Shown one piece after another: positions 39,965 through 49,600 of a DNA stretch of 64,000 nt (within the stretch, counting starts at the first letter, position 1; every line of letters starts with the position of its first letter). Both the position numbers and the translations under genes were made by a program. The stretch is from positions 1,165,501 through 1,229,500 of the forward strand of contig NZ_CP150290.1 in assembly GCF_038051995.1 (NCBI RefSeq), given 5' to 3'. The notes under the pieces were generated by a model that saw only the letters and a program-made list of their open reading frames with translations, did not search any database and was not told the DNA's origin. The stretch comes from Paenibacillus sp. FSL H8-0537 (GTDB lineage Bacteria > Bacillota > Bacilli > Paenibacillales > Paenibacillaceae).

Positions 39965-41698
39965 ATGCTCAAAAAAGTAGGAAGAGTTGCTTTATGCCTG
40001 TCGTTGGTCTCCACCTTGCTGGTCAGCTTGTTGCTTTCCAAGGACGAGGTACAAGCAGATGGTTCAGCAACGGCTCCGCAGTATAAATACAAGCTGCTCA
40101 AGGATAACATAGGTTCCCCGATGAAGCTCTATTTCAACAACGGTACCTTTTATTACAAATCGCAATTGACTGGTGGCCATAATGTCGCTCACCAATCCAC
40201 GGATATGCAGACGTGGACCAAAATCATTGGCTCGGATACCTTCGGTTCGAGCAAGAGTTTTAGCCTGGCAAACCTGTCCTTTATTGGAGATAGAACCTAT
40301 GCGACGGGATATAACATGACTACAGACTTTTTTGATTATACGACTACTTCTTTCTTGGGTTATATGAATGATACATCCAATACCAGCTCCAGTTGGACTC
40401 CATCCGCCTTTCCAGTGGAAAGCTTGTTGCTTGGGCCCGTTGTTACTGACGGAAGTAATTTTGTAATGGGAGCTGGCAATAGCAATGTCATCTATCGGCA
40501 AGCTTCATCCACTGGGAATATAGAAGAGAAGGCATGGACGAAAAATACTTTCAGTGGCGTTCGTATTATAAATGCTGTATACGATCAGGTTAACAGTCGA
40601 TTCATCTTAGGAGATCTGAGAAAAAATATTTACTATTCGACTAACGGAGGATCTACCTGGAATTCCATTCAGGTGAGCTCTACAGATACTGACTTTAGCG
40701 ACCTTGCTCAAGCCGGAGGGACAACATATATTTCCGGGGCAGACGGAGTATGGAAGCTTGTAGGCACTACAGTAACCAGAATATTGCCCTCAGGCAGCAA
40801 TTACCGCGCTCTAGCTGTTGATGAAGACAATAATGTGTATGTATTGCGTTCTAACGGAACCGTGCTCATGTCATCCGATGACGGGACTACGTGGACATCC
40901 ATCGCGACACCAGACAGTGACATTACTTCCACTTCTTTTGGTGCTATGCAATATGGAAACGGGAAGCTGCTTGTCGGCGGTAATGCTGGATTGTACCAGG
41001 TAGGAGCCGATTTAAGCATTACTAAGCAGCCGGAAGATACACCGGTGGATGTTGGTGCAACTGCTACCTTCTCTGTAACAGCTAGCGGCAGTGGCCTTAC
41101 CTATCAATGGCAGGTAGATACGACAGGTACAGGTAACGGCTTTACGGATGTGAGTGGAGCAACGAGCAGCAGCCTGACTATTAATCCGGTATTACAGAAT
41201 ATGAACGGTTATCTGTATCGCGTCATCATTACCGGTGCCTCCGGGCAGCAATTAATCTCGAACACAGCTGTCCTTTCTCTCCATTTATTGAAGGTGAGCT
41301 ATCAGCCTGGCGATCATGGGACAATCAGCGCACAGAGCGAGGACGTTGAGGTTGGAGCCAAGCCAGTAGCTGTGCCGACTGTTACTCCAGATAGTGGCTA
41401 TCGGTTCACAGGCTGGAGCAACGATGGTGGTGTGACCAAGCGGAGTAGCGAAGAGTTGAAGGCGATGATAATTACTGCGGAGACCACATACACAGCTTAT
41501 TACGTCCAGATTGTTAAGGGGGATCTTGATGGCTCTGGCAGCGTATCGTCTGCGGACGCCCAGTTGCTAGTGAAGTATCTGAAGGGACTAATCACACTAA
41601 ATCCGGATCAGCTGGCAGCAGCGGACTTCAATAATGATGGATTTGTGGATGAGATGGATGTTAAGGCAATCCTGGCCTATATTATAGGAAGATCCTAA
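39965..41698 (+). CDS. secreted propeller-Ig protein with C-terminal type I dockerin (577 aa)
   Basis: The signal peptide is VALCLSLVSTLLVSLLLSK through VQAD (ATG 39965 with GAGAGGAG upstream). Residues about 35-340 form a BNR/propeller-like region with repeats such as YYSTNGGSTWNSI and LMSSDDGTTWTSI. About 345-440 is an Ig-like domain (ITKQPEDTPVDVGATATFSV, YQWQVDT). About 440-515 is a bacterial repeat domain (ISAQSEDVEVGAKP, YRFTGWSNDG). About 516-577 is a dockerin: two EF-hand-like calcium loops, GDLDGSGSVSSADAQLLVKY and ADFNNDGFVDEMDVKAILAY. It lacks SLH domains, so it needs a partner to stay on the wall; the adjacent cohesin-SLH protein is the obvious one. The propeller shows no catalytic residues I can name; carbohydrate binding or hydrolysis is possible. 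Confidence 0.85.
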   Translation: MLKKVGRVALCLSLVSTLLVSLLLSKDEVQADGSATAPQYKYKLLKDNIGSPMKLYFNNGTFYYKSQLTGGHNVAHQSTDMQTWTKIIGSDTFGSSKSFSLANLSFIGDRTYATGYNMTTDFFDYTTTSFLGYMNDTSNTSSSWTPSAFPVESLLLGPVVTDGSNFVMGAGNSNVIYRQASSTGNIEEKAWTKNTFSGVRIINAVYDQVNSRFILGDLRKNIYYSTNGGSTWNSIQVSSTDTDFSDLAQAGGTTYISGADGVWKLVGTTVTRILPSGSNYRALAVDEDNNVYVLRSNGTVLMSSDDGTTWTSIATPDSDITSTSFGAMQYGNGKLLVGGNAGLYQVGADLSITKQPEDTPVDVGATATFSVTASGSGLTYQWQVDTTGTGNGFTDVSGATSSSLTINPVLQNMNGYLYRVIITGASGQQLISNTAVLSLHLLKVSYQPGDHGTISAQSEDVEVGAKPVAVPTVTPDSGYRFTGWSNDGGVTKRSSEELKAMIITAETTYTAYYVQIVKGDLDGSGSVSSADAQLLVKYLKGLITLNPDQLAAADFNNDGFVDEMDVKAILAYIIGRS

Positions 41699-41744
41699 GT
41701 ATTCAGTAATTGGAAAGTAACTCGATGTAAAGTCTGAGGGCAGC

Positions 41745-42149
41745 CGTATCGCCATATTTGTTCGTGAATACAAGGAAGAGCATAGCTTCACGTCGCCGTT
41801 TATTTTTCTAGGGGAGGCGGAGTATGTGAGGCATGAAGGGCTATGAGAGTTTCCCGGCGGGAAAATCGAGCAGGGAGATTAGACGCAGACCTGTCTCCGC
41901 AGAGAGCTGCTGGAAGAAATGCAGATTGAGATTTTTCCCCATGAATGGTTTGGTGTGATCGATCATTATTATGGGGCTACTCATATTCGGCTAGTTGCGT
42001 ATAAAGCGACATATGTAAGCGGGGAAATTATTTTAGTCAATCATGATGATTATCGTTGTGTTTCTCGTGAGGAGCTGAAAGAATACAGCTTTGCACCTGC
42101 CGATATTAAGTTTGTTGAGATGCTGGAGCTCGAACAGAGCCTAGAATAG
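41745..42149 (+). pseudogene. decayed copy of the helicase 3' end fused to the Nudix gene
   Basis: Bases 41745 to about 41842 match the helicase gene near 35290-35390 (FVREYKEEHSFTSPF, GEAEYVRHEG). Then a deletion of about 160 bases joins this to the Nudix gene at its box (EFPGGKIEQGD, stop, then TQTCLRRELLEEMQIEIF). A stop replaces a codon inside the Nudix box. The remainder (to LEQSLE) is still open, with substitutions. The copy of the terminator follows. It is non-functional and clearly older than the 18.2-kb copy, because it is more diverged. Confidence 0.9.
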
Positions 42150-42181
42150 CTTGAAAAAGACGATTTCTTAACGGATATGCT

Positions 42182-42240
42182 CCCATCATAGTAGATAGTA
42201 GAAAAACAAAACGTTCTACGTCTATCTATGATGGGTTTTT
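42182..42240 (+). terminator. terminator copy behind the decayed Nudix gene
   Basis: CCCATCATAG (42182-42191) / CTATGATGGG (42226-42235), then TTTTT; homologous to 35915-35975. Compensating changes keep the stem paired in part, which shows that the whole 3' flank was copied. Confidence 0.8.
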
Positions 42241-42327
42241 TCATGTCTATACGCAGTCAGCCATCTCTTAAAGCGAAGCTGCACTACACATTTCTAACTG
42301 CATGTTAAGTTGTATTTCAGGTTTTTT

Positions 42328-42374
42328 CAAGGGCAAGAGCGGGTTATCTATTCAATAACCTGCTCTTGTCCTTG
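42328..42374. repeat. 20-bp inverted repeat without U-tract
   Basis: CAAGGGCAAGAGCGGGTTAT and ATAACCTGCTCTTGTCCTTG pair with two mismatches around CTATTCA. T's lie before it, not after, on the plus strand, and A's follow on the minus strand, so it is not an ordinary terminator on either strand. Possibly an insertion-sequence end or an inverted terminator remnant. Confidence 0.5.
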
Positions 42375-42434
42375 ATTTCTGAACTTGATCCTTAACTTAA
42401 TGACATTGGGGCGACGAGCCCTTCTTTGTTGTTA

Positions 42435-42601
42435 CTAGGGCGTGTCTGAGAACTCTGAGGACAGCAAATTTTGCCGAATTTTGGTTCCATGCAAGGCGCG
42501 CTTGTGAAGGCGTACCGGGGGTACGTCAAGCAAACGGAACGAAGCAGGGGGCGAAAAGGCGGTGAAAGGTGCCACTGAACGGGTTTTCAGTCACGCCCTA
42601 G
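42435..42601. mobile_element. MITE-like element (167 bp) with terminal inverted repeats and TA ends
   Basis: The left end CTAGGGCGTGTCTGAGAAC and right end GTTTTCAGTCACGCCCTAG are near-perfect inverted copies. TA dinucleotides flank GGGCGTG/CACGCCC at both ends, as in IS630/Tc1-type target duplication. The interior (AAATTTTGCCGAATTTT...) has no coding capacity. It is therefore a non-autonomous miniature element; the transposase that moves it is not in the window. Confidence 0.75.
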
Positions 42602-42639
42602 ACACAGATTTGACGCTTACATCTCAGGATTGAACCGCT

Positions 42640-43371
42640 TGGTTATATAAGTGTCGCTGCCATAGACTCCAATACAAGGAAGCGATACATAGAAAATTGA
42701 CCCCGTCTTGCCGTCGCTCTCCGCTCGAACCGTTCCTCCATGCGCCGGACGATATTCCTGCAAATCCCCAGTCCAAGCCCACTTCCCTCTACGCCATTCC
42801 CCGGGCTCGGTCCATCATACCTGTAATTACGATCAAAGATTTGCTCGAGTTGGTCTGGAGGAATACCCGTGTCAGAGTTTTGTACGCTAATTTTCGCGCA
42901 ACGGGAAAGGTTCACCTCATCCGCAGCCAGCACAATTTGCACCAGCCCGTCTTTGGAGGTGAACTTCATGGCGTTCGATACGAGATTGAACAACGTAAGG
43001 TGAACAGGCCAAAATACAATGGGACCTATCTTTCCGTCGCAGTATGAATAACAGCAACTGATACATGCCGATCACCAGCAGGCTTGAGGTGGTGAACATT
43101 TCGGCAGCGATTGTCAGTTGGGTCTTGACCGCTAACGTATCACTGCCCCCAACTCCATATATTTGATGATGCCGCCTCGCTTATGTTGGATGTTGGCGAC
43201 TTGCATAACCAGCTCTACGCTGTCATTCTCGGGCTGGAAAAACACCAGCTTCGTTGCCAGATGGGCGGGCACGCTGCTCTTGTTCTGACCAACTACACAG
43301 ACTTCTGCCAGCAGCTCTTGCGAGTAGAATGCCCACTCCCCTTGCAGCTTTAGCGACTGCTCGATAAGCAA
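42640..43371 (-). pseudogene. decayed 7TM-DISM-type sensor histidine kinase
   Basis: Fragments on the minus strand, in order from right: LKLQGEWAFYSQELL and VANIQHKRGGIIKYMELG (a 7TMR-DISM extracellular domain pattern, 43132-43371), then MFTTSSLLVIGMYQLLLFIL (start of the 7TM part, near 43050), then directly the catalytic domain MFNLVSNAMKFTSKDG, SDTGIPPDQLEQIFDRNYRY and GSGLGLGICRNIVRRM (42643-42993). Most of the 7TM and the whole HisKA region are deleted. The catalytic part is a close relative of the kinase at the right edge (63646-64000). Inactive. Confidence 0.8.
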
Positions 43372-43510
43372 GTTAAATATCTAAATATTATCATCATTAA
43401 AGGGAAAAGTGACCTACAAATAGCTGAGCGACGATAGGAAACTTTCTTCAGATCGAGACAACCTTCAGGTCTCGCGCTTCCTTAACGCAAGTGCGAGTAA
43501 ACGCGAATTT

Positions 43511-43558
43511 AAAGTTTTCTTTGCACTCCGCAATTGGTCCTATTAACGATGATAAAAT
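43511..43558 (+). promoter_or_regulatory. conserved box AAAGTTTTCTTT - 27 nt - extended -10 (copy 1)
   Basis: AAAGTTTTCTTT (43511-43522) is followed after exactly 27 nt by TGATAAAAT (43550-43558), an extended -10 (TG-n-TAAAAT). No -35 is evident, and the box would lie around -43 to -54, a position typical of activator sites. It lies 122 bases before the start of the 2352-aa SLH gene. Two further copies are at 50854 and 51036. Confidence 0.65.
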
Positions 43559-43679
43559 AGTGACATAAATCTACATATATTTACAAGGACGAAGCGAAGG
43601 AGGACTATACCGTTTTTAATCTGATAGGGAGAGCGGTATGGAGGTAAAAGAGATTCATAGCAACTAATGGAAGGGTTGG

Positions 43680-46600
43680 ATGGGTTTGAAGAAGATAGCA
43701 AAGCGGGTATGGAAGTTGAAATCTCAGATTCTGACATGGTTGCTGGTCATCAGCATGTTGGTGACCGTACTGCCAGTGCAACAGGCGGCAGCGGCCGAAC
43801 TGCCGGCGCAGCCGGTGATAGCGGCCGAACTGCCAACGCAGCCGGTGATAGCGGCCGAACCTGGGTTTCAGGATGTTCGTCCAACGGACTGGTTCTATGA
43901 TGCGGTCGAATATGTCCAGAAGAACGGCATATTCAGCGGAACGGGCGTTGGCACCTTCTCGCCCCAGAGCACGATGACGCGTGCCATGTATGTGACGGCG
44001 CTTGGACGAATGGCAGGTGTGGATGTAAGCGAGTATTCAACCTCGACCTTTGCCGATGTGCAGCCGGGCATTTGGTATGCGCCATATGTAGAATGGGCGG
44101 CTAAGAAAGGGATTGTCACCGGCACGGGCGGTCGGAACTTTTCTCCGGACGCAATCGTATCCAGAGAGCAGATGGCGACGCTGAATTTGCGGTATTTCGA
44201 AAGCTATCAGATTCCCTATCAAACAAGCAATCGCGTAACCACGAAGCCGGGGGATCTCGCCGATGCTTCTTCTTGGGCGGTTGACGCGGTCGTCAAACTG
44301 TGGCAAGCAGGTTTGTTCCTCGGAGATGGGAATGGCAATTTCAATCCGCATGTCCAAGCGACTCGTGCGGAAGCGGCTGTTCTCTTCATGCGCAATAACG
44401 AAGTTGTGCAGACGTGGCAAAATCAGAATCCAACGGCACCGACACCGAAGCCGACATCTGAACCCGGCAATAATGGTGGAAGCAATAGCGGGGGAGGAAC
44501 GAACGGAGGCGGTTCTACCCCTAATGCCTCTACATATACGCTTACGTTCGAGAGCAACGGAGGCACGGAGATTAACGCTCGAACGGTACGGCAAGGGGAA
44601 GCGCTAAGTAATCTGCCTGCTCCTGTGAAAGAAGGGTATATTTTTCAAGGTTGGTTTAGGGATAGCGAGCTTTCTCTTATTTTTGCGAATGGCAGTACCA
44701 TTACTGCTGATACGAGGTTGTATGCAAAGTATATCGATAACATTAGTAATGCGGTACAGAACATTCCCAGCTATTCGGTGCTGAATGTCGCACCGGACTT
44801 CACCATCCCTGTAAACGATGCGACCGGCAGTCTGACGGCAGCAGAGGTACAAGCGGGTATGACGTTTGAAGATATCGCGAATCCGGACTCCGCAGGGATT
44901 ACCGTCACCGCTGCGGACGGACTCTTCAAGGTAGCGTCTGCAACCGGTCGGTTCGAAGAAGGCAATACTTATCAGCTTACGTTGACGGACGATAAGCTGT
45001 CTTTCCAAGGCCAAGACGCGACGACGAGCATCTATGTATTCAGCGTCGCCAAGCAGGAAGTCATGAATATCCCGTTGAATCCGAATATGATTTATCTGCC
45101 CTTCGCAGAAGTTTCGGATATGATGCTGAATGGCGCGGATGTAGATTCGCCGGCGATTCCGGTGGTCACGACGACGGTGGGCGACAGCGATACCGGTCTC
45201 GCTGCGGCGAATGCAAGCGGCGGAACGTTCACGTATACTGGTGCAGTCGGGATTCAAGTTGGCGATGCCGTCGCCATCTATGAAGGGGTTCGCCCCGATC
45301 AGCGCACGGTAGAAACAACCGGTGACGCCGATGGTGCTATCGCCTATGTACAGATTACGGGGATTAACGGCAGCACCTACACCTATGATCACGCGGATGC
45401 CAAGCAGGTGTTGTTCAGGCCGGATGTTCTGCCTGTGAGCGCAGAGGCAGACGAGGACGGAGAGCGGGACAACCACTCTATCACAGTAGATCATATCGCG
45501 ATGAACTACAGCGACAGCCAGTATGCGTCACTAGGCTTGAGTGAACTCACCACCGTCGATGTGGGCGATTTTATCGCTTTCTATGAGGGTGAACTAACGG
45601 ATGTAAGCTCCCAACTGGTCGGTTATGGACGCATTACGTCGATTGTGCCAGACGCGGAAAAGGATATCATTACGTATACCGATGCCACAGAGGAAGATAT
45701 TAAGCATGTCTTCGACATCTATCAGCAGCAAGCGATTGACGGCGAGCAGCTGCTGTCGAAGGAGGATATCGCGAAGCTTGAGGATCAGATTGAACAGCAG
45801 GCGACAGCCAGCGGATTCGTCATTCAAGCTGCGGACTATCTGTCCGCTCTGGCTTTGAGTACGAATGAATTCAAATCACAGATGGAAGTGAAGATGCTCT
45901 CGGCAGACCAGAGCAATGTCAGCGTGGAGAATCTGACCGTCGTCGCTTCACTCGGCACGAAGCTGAAGCATATTGCCGGCCAAACCTCCGGTGTAAGCGC
46001 CTCGCTTCAAGTGGGAGCCGATATTGTCATTCGGATTCATGAGGAGAGTGACCTCGTCATCCATATGACCGGTACTTTCCTTGAGGAGATAAGCCTGGGG
46101 CTAGGCGTAAATGGAGAGACGGAATGGGGAGAGGCATGCGTATGGTTTCTTTGCATACCCTACCCGAGTGATTATCGTGTCACCGCGAATCTGGATGCCT
46201 ACAGCTATACCGGGATCAACGTTACGGCGAAAATCGCCACCGTCGAACACGATAAGCTGCAGGAAGCGTTGGACGACTGGGATAAAGCGAATAATGGCGG
46301 CATACTAGGTCATGTGCGGGACATCGCAACCGAGATTCAAGCGTTAATCGATGGCGTGCAAGATACCGGCGTAGACGAGGCGTCGCTGAGGGCGCAGTAT
46401 CAAGAGATGATGGAGAACGAAACGGATTGGGTTCCGTTAATCAAGAAAGAGCTCGTCGACAAGAGCATGCGCGTGGCGCTTGGTATTGTTGAAGTCAACT
46501 TTACCGCAGAGTTCGTCGTCAAAGCCAATGTGAACTTGACGATCGGGGCGGATTTTAACTATACGACGGCGAAGCGCTACTCGGCTACCCTGCACGTGCT

Positions 46601-49600
46601 TAGGCTCACAGGATCGAGTAGCACCGTAAGCTTGCCGGGTGACGGCAATTATCAATTCACCTTCTATGTTATGGGGACGCTCGGATTGCGGGCTGGCATT
46701 CATCTGGAGCTCAAAGCAGGGGTTGGAAGTGTCAAGCTCAATAGCATCGGGTTATCCGTAGAACCCGGCGCTTATGTGAATCTATGGGGGTACTTCTACT
46801 ATCAGGTGAAGCAGCTGAATGGGAAGCAGACATCTCGTTCTTTAGGCGCTCTGTTAGTTGAGATTGGCATCTATCTGGAGAGCTCAATAGGTGCACAATT
46901 GGGCGATGGATTGCTCTCGGCCAGCATACCGGTGTACGAGAATACATGGCCGCTGTACACGGTAGGGGAACAGCAGCAAGTTGTCGACTTTGCCTATTCG
47001 CAGGGTGATGCGCCGACAGTGAACTTGGCGGGTTCCGCGTCATCCATCTCTGTTCCGCAGACGCTGCTCACGATGAGTACGTTTGATTTGAAGACTGGAG
47101 AGATGAATACCCAGGTGTATGACCGCTCGAGATTTGATATTCAGGTGGACAACAGGAATTTCAGGTATAGAGCGGATACCGGGAAGATTGAAGTGGTGAA
47201 CAAGGATATTCAGGTGAGCGAGGGCAACCTGGTCATCACCTGGAAGGGGGCGCCGCTGTCGTACTCGTCAGATTCACTCACGCGCAAGATTCCGTTGAAT
47301 TGGTTGGCCAGAGTGGGCGACTATATATTCCAACTGCATCCGGAGAATGGTGGCATGACCGAGGTTGTCGCCGCCCCATATAACGCGGAAATCAGCTTGA
47401 ACAACCCGGTATATCCGGGATACACCTTTGACGGCTGGTACTGGACTGCCTCCGGCGGTACGAAGGCGACCATTCCGAGTCGTATGCCTGCCTCGGATTG
47501 GAATCTGTACGCGTACTGGATCCCGAACACGGATACGCCGTATACCGTTCGGCATTATTTAATAGACCCGAACACCAAGACATCGACGTCGCCTGTCGAA
47601 ACGCAGACTTTGACCGGAACAACCGGCACGGAGATTCGGATCAGCTCCGACAAGTTTAAGGACCAAGGCTATGCGACAGGTACATTAAGCGGTGTCACTA
47701 TCAAGGGAGACGGCTCGACGGTCGTCAGGGTTGATTACTACCCGATGAATCGAACGATGACCTTCAATTGGGCTTATGCGGGTGCGCCTGGAAGCTCGTT
47801 AACGGAAGCAGTAGGCAAGAATATCGCTGCTCGTATACCCGTGCCGACAAGACAGGGATATACGTTCGCCGGGTGGTCGCCGGACGTTCCAAGTGAGATG
47901 CCTGCTTCGGACACCACCTATACTGCAATGTGGACAGGGAGAGAGGACACGTCTTACCAGGTCGTCTACTTGCTGCAGAATATCGGAAGCGACACCTATA
48001 CGGTTGCGGATACGGAATCGTATCGCGGGACAACCGATACTGTGGCGAGCCTGACGAATCCAACCAAGTCCTATGAGGGCTTTACGTTCAATGACACCGT
48101 ACCGGGAACGGTGCTGGAGGCTCTGATTACGGGCAAAGGCACAACGGTGCTGAAACTGTACTATAAGCGCGATAGCTACAAGATGACGCTCAATTACAAT
48201 GGCTCCGGCAAAGCAACTGAGTTTGTTAACGTACCGCTTGGGGCAACGATCCAATCGTATCTTGCCGCTCCGACTTGGCAGGGGCATGCATTCACAGGAT
48301 GGTCGCCTGCTCCTTCGACAACGATGCCCGCGCACGATGTCGAGTTCACCGCTCAGTGGACGCTGAACAACAACACGGTGAGCTACGATAGCAATGGAGG
48401 GTCTGCGGTGGATGCTCAGACGGTAGGCTACGGTTTGCCGGTAAGCGAACCGACTGAACCAGCGAAGGACGGTTGGGTGTTCGGCGGCTGGTACAGTGAT
48501 AGCGCGCTTACGATCTCCTACGACTTCGCGACACAGGTGACGGAAGACCTCACGTTGTATGCGAAGTGGCTGCACAGCTACACGGTGAGCTTCGACAGCA
48601 ACGGCGGGTCGCAGGTACCTGACGCGACGGTCTACGAAGGAGCCAAGGCTGCGGCGCCTGGCGCACCGACGTTGGAAGGCTATATGTTCGGCGGTTGGTA
48701 TCGCGATATAGATTTTGAGATTGCTTATGACTTCGAGACAGAAAGGGTGACGGAAGACCTCACCTTGTATGCGAAGTGGACGATTGCCACAAAAGACAGC
48801 TACACGGTGAGCTTCGAAAGCAACGGCGGCACGGTAGTGGATAACCTTACGGTGGAAGATGGCGCCGTGGCTACGGCGCCTAGCGCACCGACGATGAGCA
48901 ACCATACATTCGAAGGTTGGTACACTGACAGCGAATTGACGGGCACGAGCCGCTTCAGCTTCTCGACGACACCGATTACGGCTAACCTTACGCTATATGC
49001 GAAGTGGACGATAAACAGCTACTCGGTGAGCTTCAACAGTAACGGCGGGTCAGCGGTGGTTAACCAGCCGGTGGAATATAACGGCAAGGCTACGGCCCCT
49101 GCCACACCGATGAAGAACGGTTACACGTTCGTCGGTTGGTACAAGGATGCCGTTCTGAACACACCCTATGACTTCGAGACACAGGTGACGTCTAACTTTA
49201 CCTTGTACGCGAAGTGGACGGCCATCTACACGGTCCGCTTTAACAGCAACGGCGGATCGCTGGTGGATGACCAGCATGTGGAACAGGGCGACAAGGCTGC
49301 GGCACCTGCCGCACCGACGAAGGACGGTTATACGTTCATCGGTTGGTACAGCGACGAGGCACTGAATGAAGCTTATCTCTTCACGGAGAGACAGGTGATC
49401 GCTGACCTCACATTGTACGCGAAGTGGTCATTTAATAGCTACACGGTGAGCTTCGACGGCAACGGCGGGCCAGCCGTAACGAGCCAGGCGGTGATTCCTG
49501 GAGAACAAGCTGTGGCACCTGCCGCACCGAAGTGGGTGGGGTATCGGTTCGGTGGTTGGTACAGCGATCCCGAGTTGACGATTACCTATGACTTCTCGGC

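Noticed and set aside
42328..42374. Strong hairpin as a transcription terminator
   Set aside because: No U-tract follows on either strand; it is listed only as an inverted repeat.
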